Shown: piece after piece, positions 33,404 to 41,318 of the stretch | Numbering within the stretch: position 1 is the first letter of the stretch | Layout of the letters: each line of letters begins with the position of its first letter | Notes under the pieces: generated by a model | What the model was told of the DNA's origin: nothing | The model's input: the letters and a program-made list of their open reading frames with translations, nothing else | Database searches by the model: none | Program-made: the position numbers and the translations under genes | Origin: an uncultured bacterium | GTDB lineage: Bacteria > Actinomycetota > Coriobacteriia > Coriobacteriales > Coriobacteriaceae | Reading direction: 5' to 3' | Length of the DNA stretch: 64,000 nucleotides | Assembly: GCA_905216145.1 (NCBI GenBank) | Contig: CAJMST010000007.1 | Location: forward strand, 1 to 64,000

Positions 33404-34917
33404 TGGCGCTAAGCTTCGATTCCCTTACCGCCGCCCAGATCGCCGCGGGCGTTGCCGCCGGCGACTTTACCGCTACCGAGGTGGCCCAGGCCTCCCTTGC
33501 CGCCATCGAGGCGCGCGAGGGCGGGGTCCAGGCATTCCTGCAGGTGGCGCCCGAGCTTGCACTCGAGGCCGCTGCGCGCGTGGATGCCGACCGTGCCGCA
33601 GGCAAGCCGCTGCCCCCGCTCGCGGGCGTGCCGCTGGCCATCAAGGACAACATGAACCTCGTGGGCACGCGCACCACCTGCGCTTCCCGCATGCTCGAGA
33701 ACTACCAGAGCGTTTACACCGCTACCTGCGTCCAGCGCATGCTCGATGCCGGCTGCCTGCCCATGGGCAAGGCCAACATGGACGAGTTTGCCTTTGGTAG
33801 CTCCACCGAGAGCTCGGCGTTCCACCGCACCAACAACCCCTGGGATACCGAGCGCGTGCCCGGCGGCTCCTCGGGTGGCTCCGCTGCCGCCGTCGCCGCG
33901 GGCGAGGTCGCGCTCTCGCTGGGCTCGGATACCGGCGGCTCCATTCGCCAGCCGGCATCACTGTGCGGCGTGGTGGGCTTTAAGCCCACGTATGGCGCCG
34001 TGAGCCGTTACGGCGTGGTTGCCTTTGGCTCGTCGCTCGACCAGGTGGGCCCCTTTGGCCGTACGGTCGAGGATGTCGCGCTGGCCATGAACGCGCTTAC
34101 CGGCGCGGGCCACGATCCGTACGACTGCACCAGTCAGGATTGCGCCGTCGACTTTACCGAACATCTCAACGACAGCATCGAGGGCAAGCGCGTGGGCATT
34201 ATCCCCGCGTTTATGGAGGCCGAGGGCCTGACGCCCGAGGTCAAGGCCGCTGTTCAGCGCGCTGCCCAGGAGCTGCAGAACCAGGGCGCCGAGTTGGTCG
34301 AGGTCGACCTGCCGCACTTGGACGCCGCCATCGCCGCCTACTACGTCATCGGCCCGGCCGAGGCGTTCTCCAACCTGGCCCGCTTCGACGGCATTCGCTA
34401 CGGCTATCAGGAGGAGGGCTGCGCCAACCTGTCCGACCAGAGCTCGCTTTCGCGCGCCCACGGCTTTGGTGCAGAGGCCAAGCGCCGTCAGATGCTCGGC
34501 GCCTACCTGCTGAGCTCGGGCGTGTACGACAAGTACTACTACGCTGCGCAAAAGGCCCGCACGCTCATCACGCAGGACTACGACGCCGCGTATGCCAAGG
34601 TGGACACCATCCTCATGCCCGCCTCGCCGCGCACGGCCTTTAAGTTTGGCGAGATCAGCGACCCCACGCAGATGTATCTCTCCGACCTGTACACCATCTC
34701 GCTCAACATCTGTGGCAACGGTGGCATCTCGGTGCCGCTGGGCCTGGGCGAGGATACTCAGTTGCCCGTTTCTGCCCAGCTGGTTGGTCCGGCCTTTAAG
34801 GACCGTCAGCTGCTCACGTTTGCCCGCGCCCTGGAGCGCGGCTTTGCCGATACCGCCACGGGTGCGCCCGCGCTTTCCGTCGCGCCCGATTTTGCCGGGA
34901 AGGGAGGCGAGCTGTAA
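33403..34917 (+). CDS. gatA: Asp/Glu-tRNA amidotransferase subunit A
   Basis: 504 residues; amidase-signature enzyme that releases ammonia from glutamine for tRNA amidation. Ser-cisSer-Lys triad: K81 (LAIKDNMN), the Gly/Ser-rich PGGSSGGSAAAVAAG segment, and SLGSDTGGSIRQPAS. Glutamine-pocket region YGAVSRYGVVAFGSSLDQ is present. Overlaps gatC by one base and gatB by one base (TAATG at both joins), giving coupled translation of the three subunits. Confidence 0.96.
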   Translation: MALSFDSLTAAQIAAGVAAGDFTATEVAQASLAAIEAREGGVQAFLQVAPELALEAAARVDADRAAGKPLPPLAGVPLAIKDNMNLVGTRTTCASRMLENYQSVYTATCVQRMLDAGCLPMGKANMDEFAFGSSTESSAFHRTNNPWDTERVPGGSSGGSAAAVAAGEVALSLGSDTGGSIRQPASLCGVVGFKPTYGAVSRYGVVAFGSSLDQVGPFGRTVEDVALAMNALTGAGHDPYDCTSQDCAVDFTEHLNDSIEGKRVGIIPAFMEAEGLTPEVKAAVQRAAQELQNQGAELVEVDLPHLDAAIAAYYVIGPAEAFSNLARFDGIRYGYQEEGCANLSDQSSLSRAHGFGAEAKRRQMLGAYLLSSGVYDKYYYAAQKARTLITQDYDAAYAKVDTILMPASPRTAFKFGEISDPTQMYLSDLYTISLNICGNGGISVPLGLGEDTQLPVSAQLVGPAFKDRQLLTFARALERGFADTATGAPALSVAPDFAGKGGEL

Positions 34918-36593
34918 TGAAGGAGCTTTCCGAGGTCCTACAGGATTGGGAGGCCGTGATCGGCCTGGAGATCCATACCGAGCTCACCGCACTCGATACC
35001 AAGATGTTCTGCAACTGCAAGCTCAGCCACGATGACGAGCCCAACGCCAACGTGTGCCCGGTATGCCTGGGCCTGCCCGGTGCCCTGCCGGTGCCCAACA
35101 AGCGCGCCATCGAGAGCATCGTCAAGGCGGGTCTAGCCACCAACTGCGAGATTCAGCGCCACTCGATGTTCTACCGCAAGCACTATTTCTATCCCGATAT
35201 GGCCAAGAACTTCCAGACTACGCAGGGTCCGGTTGCTTTTGCCATGTACGGTCACCTGGATCTGGACGTGACCGGTCGCGGTGCCGCCGAGCGCCCCGAC
35301 TGCGCGTTTGGCGAGGCCGAGGTCCAGAGCCTGGCGAGCGCCTCGGCCAACGCCGAGGGCCTGTCCACGTCCATGACGTCGACCATGCGCGAAGGCAACC
35401 AGCGCGCCGGTCACCTGGCCAGCTACGACGCGTCCAACCTGCAGATGCCCGAGCGTCGCGAGGACGGTTCCTACACGGTGCCCATCCGCATTCTGCGCAT
35501 CCACATGGAGGAGGATGCCGCCAAGATGGTGCACGTGGGCGGTGCCGAGGGCCGCATTACCGCTGCTGCCGAGTCGCTCGTCGACTACAACCGCTGCGGC
35601 ACGCCGCTGATTGAGCTCGTCACCGAGCCCGACCTGCGCACGCCTGAGGAGGCTCGCCTGTTTATGGAGAAGCTCCGTCGCATTTTTGTGACGCTGGGCA
35701 TTTCGGACTGCTCCATGGAGAAGGGTTCCATGCGCTGCGACGGCAATGTGTCGCTGCGCCGCCGCGGCGAGACCAAGCTGGGCACCAAGACCGAGCTCAA
35801 GAACCTCAACTCGTTTAAGAGTCTGCATGACGGCCTTGCCTACGAGATCTGCCGCCAGGCCGAGGTGCTCGAGGAAGGCGGCATCATCTATCAGGAGACC
35901 CGCCACTGGGAGCCCAGCCGCAAGCGCACCGTGGTCATGCGTGTGAAGGAGACGGCCGACGACTATCGCCTGTTCCCCGATCCCGACCTGGCGCCCTTCG
36001 ATCTGGACGACGAGTTCATCGACCGCTGCCGAGGCGAGATCCCCGAGCTGCCCGATGCCAAGCGCGCCCGTTTTGAGGCCGACTTTGGCATTAAGGCGGC
36101 CGATGCCGAGCAGATCGCCGGTGACCCCGAGTTTGCCGAGTTCTTTGAGGCTGCCGCTGCCGGTATGGCTGGCAAGGAGGCCCAGACGGTCGCAAACCTG
36201 CTGGTGAACGAGATGATCGCCTACCTTAAGGGTGCGGGTGTGTCGCTGACCGAGTCCGGTATTGCACCGGCTCAGGTGGCAGCGCTTGCCAAGTTGCTCG
36301 CGACCGATGCCATTAGCTCCAACCAGGCACACGAGGTCTTTGAGGCCATGGCCCAGACCGGCGACGATCCCAACAAGATCGTCGACGAGCGCGGTATGCG
36401 TCAGGTGAGCGATGCCGGTGCGCTGCAGCCGATTGTGGACGAGGTGCTGGCAAACTGTGCCGATCAGGCGCAGCAGTATCGTGACGGCAACCAGAAGGTC
36501 ATCGGCTTTCTGGTGGGCCAGTGCATGAAGGCAAGCCGCGGCAAGGGCAACCCGAAGCTCTTCAACGAGTTGCTGAGAACGTCGCTCTCGTAA
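34917..36593 (+). CDS. gatB: Asp/Glu-tRNA amidotransferase subunit B, with insertion
   Basis: 558 residues, about 80 longer than typical GatB. It binds the tRNA and transfers ammonia to the misacylated end. N-terminal GatB core (VIGLEIHTELTALDTKMFC, zinc cysteines in CNCKLSHDDEPNANVCPVCL seen as CNC...CPVC), MEEDAAK metal-site region, GTPLIELVTEPD, KTELKNLNSF, DYRLFPDPDL, then helical and YqeY tail domains (FLVGQCMKASRGKGNP). An extra segment of about 60 residues sits between GHLDLDV and VPIRILRIHMEEDAAK (about residues 118-180), rich in Ala/Ser, absent from the Staphylococcus-type protein as I recall it. Last gene of gatCAB. Confidence 0.95.
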   Translation: MKELSEVLQDWEAVIGLEIHTELTALDTKMFCNCKLSHDDEPNANVCPVCLGLPGALPVPNKRAIESIVKAGLATNCEIQRHSMFYRKHYFYPDMAKNFQTTQGPVAFAMYGHLDLDVTGRGAAERPDCAFGEAEVQSLASASANAEGLSTSMTSTMREGNQRAGHLASYDASNLQMPERREDGSYTVPIRILRIHMEEDAAKMVHVGGAEGRITAAAESLVDYNRCGTPLIELVTEPDLRTPEEARLFMEKLRRIFVTLGISDCSMEKGSMRCDGNVSLRRRGETKLGTKTELKNLNSFKSLHDGLAYEICRQAEVLEEGGIIYQETRHWEPSRKRTVVMRVKETADDYRLFPDPDLAPFDLDDEFIDRCRGEIPELPDAKRARFEADFGIKAADAEQIAGDPEFAEFFEAAAAGMAGKEAQTVANLLVNEMIAYLKGAGVSLTESGIAPAQVAALAKLLATDAISSNQAHEVFEAMAQTGDDPNKIVDERGMRQVSDAGALQPIVDEVLANCADQAQQYRDGNQKVIGFLVGQCMKASRGKGNPKLFNELLRTSLS

Positions 36594-36597
36594 GCGG

Positions 36598-36738
36598 GAA
36601 CTCGGGAGCCCCGGCAGGGCGGGTGCTTCCTCAAAATTTCGAACAGTCCTGCGCAAGACGAAGGCCACATTAAGTGGCCTTCTTTGCGTGCGGAACTCAT
36701 TTTGAGCAAGCACACGCCCTGCCGGGGCTCCCGGGTTC
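36598..36738. repeat. Nested inverted-repeat element A
   Basis: Outer arms of 24 bp with one mismatch (36598-36621 and 36715-36738, containing GGAGCCCCGG) continue into a weaker second stem. The inner hairpin is GAAGGCCAC / GTGGCCTTC with a 5-nt loop (ATTAA on the + strand). On the minus strand the hairpin is flanked by GAGTTCCGCACG and AGGACTGTTCGA, shared with element B at 58366. It lies 5 bp after gatB. Confidence 0.85.
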
Positions 36739-36788
36739 TGCAACGACTCGGCCGTTCGGGTCAGGTAGGCTGATAGGAAAGATGGTGA

Positions 36789-36818
36789 CGGAGGCGCAAA
36801 ATGCGCCTCCGCCTTTTC
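36789..36818 (+). terminator. Rho-independent terminator
   Basis: CGGAGGCGCA / TGCGCCTCCG around AAA, followed by CCTTTT. Probably the gatCAB terminator, downstream of element A. Confidence 0.75.
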
Positions 36819-36851
36819 AATGTGATGAAAGTGTGGCGAAATGAGCTTAAT

Positions 36852-36922
36852 ACTTCCGTAAATGTGATAAATGTCACGTTTTACCTAGGGTAGAATGTGG
36901 GAAATATCACGTTTACGGAAGT
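36852..36922. promoter_or_regulatory. Inverted-repeat operator upstream of the DUF4143 ATPase
   Basis: ACTTCCGTAAATGTGATA (36852) and TATCACGTTTACGGAAGT (36905) are inverted with one mismatch, with a further internal TGTCACGTTTTAC half-site. The gene begins 22 bp later, so this is probably a regulator binding region. Confidence 0.6.
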
Positions 36923-36943
36923 TTCTTTGCGGGAGGTTCGGTC

Positions 36944-38308
36944 ATGCAGCGAGATATCATTGCCAAGCTTAACGCTTGGAAAGCGTCAGAATATCGTAAG
37001 CCGCTTATCCTTAAGGGGGCGCGCCAGGTTGGAAAGACGTGGGCGCTTAAGGAGTTCGGCCGAACCTCGTACCTTAATTTTGTGTATCTGACGCTCGAGG
37101 AGCCGTCACCTGGGGTACAGAGCGAGTACGCTCAGTTTTTCGAAGGTACGCGCGATCCTCGACGGATCATCTCAAATCTTTCCCTGGCGCTTGGACAGCC
37201 TATCGATCCTGGCGAGACGCTGCTTATTATTGATGAGATCCAGGATTGTCCTTCTGCAGTCGGCGCCCTTAAATACTTCTGTGACGAGGCCCCCGAGTAT
37301 CACGTCGCATGCGCAGGGTCTTTGTTGGGCGTTCGCTTGTCCCGTGAGACCAGCGCTTTTCCGGTGGGAAAGGTCGAGTTCATGGAGATGCGCCCCATGA
37401 GCTTTTCCGAGTTTCTGAAAGCCGAGGGCGCTGCAAACTACGACGAATACCTTGGCGGCCTTGATCAGATCGAGACAGTGCCCGATTTCTTCCATGTCCG
37501 TCTCGTCGAGCATCTTCGTCGTTATTTTGCATGCGGCGGCATGCCAGAGGCTCTTGGCCGGTGGGTGGAGACGGGCGATATCGTTCAGGTCGATAAGGTG
37601 TTGTCTGATCTCTTGGATTCCTACGAGCGCGATTTTGCCAAGCATGGTGGCCGTGCGCAGTTCGCCAAGCTTTCGCAAATATGGAACTCGATTCCAGCTC
37701 AGTTGGCGCGCGAGAACAAAAAGTTCGTTTGGGGTGCGGTGCGCGAGGGGGCTCGTGCTCGAGAATACGAGGATGCTCTGGAATGGCTTGCCGATGCTGG
37801 GCTCATCACGGCGGTTCGCCTTAATGCTGCCGGTGGTGTGCCGCTCTCTGCGTACGATGACCTCAAGGCATTTAAAGTCTACTGTCTTGATGTCGGCTTG
37901 CTGCGCCGCATGGCAAGGCTGGATGCGTCCGCTTTTGCCATCTCGGATGCGCTATTTTCGGAGTTCAAAGGTTCGTTCGCCGAGAACTATGTGCTTCAGG
38001 CATTACTTTCACAGTTAGATGCTGCTCCGCGTTATTGGACAAACGAGAAGCCGAAGCACGAAGTCGATTTTTTGATTCAAGTCGGAAACGAAATCGTTCC
38101 CGTCGAGGTCAAATCGGGAGAGGTCGTTCATTCCAAGAGCCTTAAGTACTATGCCGACAAGCATGCGGAGACGACTCCATTGAGGGTCCGCTACTCACTT
38201 AAGAACCTAAAGCTCGACGACGGGGTGCTCAACATTCCGTTGTATTTGGCTGATCGATCTGTCCCTCTTATCAAAAAGGCGCTTGATTGTGCGCATCTTG
38301 ACGTTTAG
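36944..38308 (+). CDS. AAA ATPase of the DUF4143 family
   Basis: 454 residues. AAA_14 domain with Walker A KGARQVGKTW (about 25-34) and Walker B LLIIDEIQD (about 90-98), sensor CAGSLLGV. The C-terminal DUF4143 domain (about 200-400) ends in a PD-(D/E)XK-like segment: HEVDFLI ... VPVEVKSG. These proteins are widespread, often acquired and of unknown role; some are thought to act in defence or DNA transactions. It stands alone, with a long palindrome just upstream that may be its operator. ATG at 36944 with GGGAGG upstream. Confidence 0.88.
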   Translation: MQRDIIAKLNAWKASEYRKPLILKGARQVGKTWALKEFGRTSYLNFVYLTLEEPSPGVQSEYAQFFEGTRDPRRIISNLSLALGQPIDPGETLLIIDEIQDCPSAVGALKYFCDEAPEYHVACAGSLLGVRLSRETSAFPVGKVEFMEMRPMSFSEFLKAEGAANYDEYLGGLDQIETVPDFFHVRLVEHLRRYFACGGMPEALGRWVETGDIVQVDKVLSDLLDSYERDFAKHGGRAQFAKLSQIWNSIPAQLARENKKFVWGAVREGARAREYEDALEWLADAGLITAVRLNAAGGVPLSAYDDLKAFKVYCLDVGLLRRMARLDASAFAISDALFSEFKGSFAENYVLQALLSQLDAAPRYWTNEKPKHEVDFLIQVGNEIVPVEVKSGEVVHSKSLKYYADKHAETTPLRVRYSLKNLKLDDGVLNIPLYLADRSVPLIKKALDCAHLDV

Positions 38309-38372
38309 ATCCTGGGTGAGCTGACGGGCGGCGGCTAATTAATCGCTCCGTTACGGCCAGGGAGCTTGGGCC

Positions 38373-39377
38373 TTAGCGATGCTTGCTTCGCCAGGCCGTG
38401 GGTGTCATGCCGGTGTATTGCTTGAAGGCTTGGGCGAAGGCGGCCTGCTGAGGGTAGCCTAGACGCTCTGCCACCTGCGCTATCGTGAGCGCGCTATCTG
38501 CCAAAAGGTCCTGCGCTCGCTCCATACGGCGGCTGCGAATGTAGGCGCCCAGGGACTCGCCGGTTTGGGCCTTAAAGGTGGCGCATAGTTTGGAGCGGCT
38601 TGTGTAGAGCCTCTCGGCCACCTCGTTGATACCCACATGTCTGCCTTTGTCGAGCGTGCGCTCAATCATTGCCGTTGCTTCTTCGGCCATGGTTATGCTG
38701 ACGCGTGTGTCTGCCGCCTGCCGCGCCTGCTTGTGGGCCGCGCGCGAACAGGCGAGCTCCGCGACCATGGTCTCCACGATGCCCTGCATATAGACGTGTC
38801 CGCCTACGGTTTGGGCACGGTCCTCGTTAATCCGGCGCAGCGTGTGATAGATGGCAGACGTCGCTTCCTCGTGCCATGGCTCGGCAAACGCCTCAAAGAT
38901 TCCCGCGAACTCGGTGGGATAGCGGTGCTCCAGTTCGTCAAAATATCCAGGCAAAAAGAGCACCGAGCGCGAGTGATAAAGTTCCCCCGCAAACAGCGGG
39001 CTTAATTCCTCGCCACAGCTATCTTGGATAAAGCTGCAAACGGCATTGTTTGGCCACGGTCCATGCGATGGTTTGAGGTTCGCGGGCGTTATGCCAGTCT
39101 CGGGCATGCATGTAAGTGTGGGCGCGCTGACTTCGCTCACGCAGGCGTACGGCTCGGGTGTGTATTCGGCCAGGTACATATCGTGCGTCGGGGTGATGAA
39201 ATGCTCCATGACAATGCAGGCAGGGGAGAGAGGCATGATCCATGCGCGTCCGTGCGCCCGATCGTTTGCCACCTCGCCGGTAAAGACAGCGCCCTTGCCG
39301 GAAAGCTCCAGGCCAAACTGCTCAAACTGTGGTGCGTAGAGCTCAGTTATGTCGGTCGCAGCCCGATGCATTTTCAA
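38373..39377 (-). CDS. AraC family transcriptional regulator
   Basis: 334 residues with two C-terminal helix-turn-helix motifs (about 235-334): INEVAERLYTSRSKLCATFK and IAQVAERLGYPQQAAFAQAF, ending YTGMTPTAWR. The N-terminal ligand domain has no recognisable motif beyond MPETGIT and the PLFAGELYHSRS segment. Divergent from the ABC importer-like pair with a 114-bp shared intergenic space, and similar in layout to the YbtA regulator next to ybtP and ybtQ. The start ATG is followed at codon 3 by a second ATG; AAGGAAGGGG lies upstream. Confidence 0.9.
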   Translation of the reverse strand: MKMHRAATDITELYAPQFEQFGLELSGKGAVFTGEVANDRAHGRAWIMPLSPACIVMEHFITPTHDMYLAEYTPEPYACVSEVSAPTLTCMPETGITPANLKPSHGPWPNNAVCSFIQDSCGEELSPLFAGELYHSRSVLFLPGYFDELEHRYPTEFAGIFEAFAEPWHEEATSAIYHTLRRINEDRAQTVGGHVYMQGIVETMVAELACSRAAHKQARQAADTRVSITMAEEATAMIERTLDKGRHVGINEVAERLYTSRSKLCATFKAQTGESLGAYIRSRRMERAQDLLADSALTIAQVAERLGYPQQAAFAQAFKQYTGMTPTAWRSKHR

Positions 39378-39451
39378 AAGCGTCCCCTTCCTTTGCGAAA
39401 ACGTCCACGCCTGGCTCGATTGTGTGCCTTGGCTAACATATCAATGATAAG

Positions 39452-39472
39452 TTGAGTACGGTTAACTCTCAA
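39452..39472. promoter_or_regulatory. Imperfect palindrome in the araC/ABC intergenic space
   Basis: TTGAGTACGGTTAACTCTCAA lies between the divergent starts; outer TTGAG and CTCAA are inverted. A plausible operator for the AraC protein. Confidence 0.4.
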
Positions 39473-39491
39473 GCCGTTAGAAAGGAATCTC

Positions 39492-41318
39492 ATGGCAAAG
39501 GGATCAAAAAGGGAAGGTGGAGGCATCGGCGAGTTGCTCGCGTATGCCGGTGACCGCAAATTCCTAACGTATTTGGGCATGGCGCTCTCGGCGCTCTCGC
39601 AGCTGCTGAGCTTTGGCCCGTACGTGTGCATTTGGCTTGTCGCGCGCGATCTGATCGCCGTGGCGCCTAACTGGAGCGAAGCCTGCGACATCGCGATGTA
39701 TGGCTGGTGGGCCGTGGGTTTTGCCCTGGCAAGCATCGTAGCTTATTTCGTGGGGCTCATGTGCACGCATCTGTCCGCGTTTCGCTGTGCGTCCAATATC
39801 CGCAAGACTACGAGCGAGCACCTGCTTAAGCTGCCGCTTGGCTACTTTGACACGCACGCCACCGGTGAGCTGCGTCGTGTTGTAGACGGATGTGCCGCCT
39901 CCACCGAGACTTTGCTCGCACACATGCTGCCCGATATCGCAGGCGCCGCCGCCATGGTCGTGGGCCTGCTCGTATTGCTTTTCGCCCTCGATTGGCGCTT
40001 GGGCGCGGCATGCCTCATCTCGGTCGTCGTTTCATTTGGCGCCATGGCCACCATGATGAGCGGCAAAGGCGCCGAGTTTATGAAGGCCTACATGGGTGCA
40101 CTAGTCAAAATGAACAAGACGGGCACCGAATACGTACGCGGCATCCCCGTGGTCAAGGTGTTTCAGCAGACGGTCTACTCCTTCAAGGCCTTCCACGATG
40201 CGATTGCCGAATACGCCGACATGGCACAAAGCTATGCGGGCACGTTCTGCCGAGGTCCACAGGTACTCAACCTTACCGCGCTCAATGGCCTTGTGGCATT
40301 CCTGCTGCCCGTGGCGTTGCTGTTGGCGCCGGGCGAGACGGACTTCGCGCATTTTATGGCAAACTTCACGTTTTACGCGATATTTTCGGCCGTGGTGCCG
40401 ACGGCCATGACCAAGCTCATGTTTGTGGGCGAGGCCTCTCAGATGAGTGCCGATTCGCTGGCTCGTATTCGAAGCATCATGGATTCCAGGCAGCTCTCCG
40501 TGCCCGCCCAACCCAAGCACCCTGCCAGCAGCGACGTGCGATTTGAGGATGTGAGCTTTACCTACGAGGGCGCCGAAGCGCCTGCCGTCAACCATGCGAG
40601 TTTTAGCGTTTCCGCTGGTAGCACCCTCGCCCTGGTGGGTCCCTCGGGTGGCGGTAAGTCAACCTGCGCAAGCCTGATCCCGCGTTTTTGGGATGTTTCC
40701 TCGGGTCGAGTGCTCGTAGGCGGTGTGGACGTTCGCGATATGGATCCGCACGAGCTTATGGACCAGGTCGCCTTCGTGTTCCAGACCAACCAGCTGTTCC
40801 GGCAAACACTTGCCGATAACGTGCGCGCCTCCAAGCCTACGGCCACTGACGACGAAGTGCGTGCAGCTCTCTCCGCAGCTCAGTGCGACGACATTGTGGC
40901 AAAGCTTCCACAGGGCATCAATACCATGCTCGGTGCTGGCGGAGCATATCTTTCGGGCGGCGAGGTCCAGCGCGTGGCACTCGCCCGCGCGATCCTTAAA
41001 GACGCGCCTATCGTGGTGCTCGATGAGGCCACGGCGTTTGCCGACCCCGAGAACGAGGCACTCATCCAGCGCGCCTTTAGCAAGCTGGCGGCGGGTCGCA
41101 CGGTCATTATGATTGCGCACCGACTCTCGACTGTAGTGGGCGCAGACCAAATCGTGGTGCTCAACCAGGGCAGCGTGCAGGAGTCGGGTACCCATGCCGA
41201 GTTGCTGTCCCAAGAGGGTCTGTATGCCAAGATGTGGGCCGAATACGAACAGGCCGCGAGCTGGAAGATCACTGCTGCGACCGCGGATGCCGCCGTCACG
41301 AAGGGAGGCGAGGCCTAA
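39492..41318 (+). CDS. ABC transporter half 1, YbtP/IrtA-like
   Basis: 608 residues: six-helix membrane domain (about 25-310), ATPase domain with Walker A GPSGGGKST, signature LSGGEVQR, Walker B IVVLDEATAFADPENE and H-loop AHRLST. The DEATAFADPENE wording is characteristic of the YbtPQ/IrtAB group, exporter-fold proteins that import iron-siderophore complexes. The AraC neighbour supports this assignment, but no siderophore gene is present, so the substrate is inferred. Followed directly, with no gap, by the second half. Confidence 0.88.
   Translation: MAKGSKREGGGIGELLAYAGDRKFLTYLGMALSALSQLLSFGPYVCIWLVARDLIAVAPNWSEACDIAMYGWWAVGFALASIVAYFVGLMCTHLSAFRCASNIRKTTSEHLLKLPLGYFDTHATGELRRVVDGCAASTETLLAHMLPDIAGAAAMVVGLLVLLFALDWRLGAACLISVVVSFGAMATMMSGKGAEFMKAYMGALVKMNKTGTEYVRGIPVVKVFQQTVYSFKAFHDAIAEYADMAQSYAGTFCRGPQVLNLTALNGLVAFLLPVALLLAPGETDFAHFMANFTFYAIFSAVVPTAMTKLMFVGEASQMSADSLARIRSIMDSRQLSVPAQPKHPASSDVRFEDVSFTYEGAEAPAVNHASFSVSAGSTLALVGPSGGGKSTCASLIPRFWDVSSGRVLVGGVDVRDMDPHELMDQVAFVFQTNQLFRQTLADNVRASKPTATDDEVRAALSAAQCDDIVAKLPQGINTMLGAGGAYLSGGEVQRVALARAILKDAPIVVLDEATAFADPENEALIQRAFSKLAAGRTVIMIAHRLSTVVGADQIVVLNQGSVQESGTHAELLSQEGLYAKMWAEYEQAASWKITAATADAAVTKGGEA

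Noticed and set aside
36944..38308. DUF4143 ATPase as part of a defence island
   Set aside because: No other defence gene is adjacent. The AraC/ABC and gat genes on either side are ordinary chromosomal genes.
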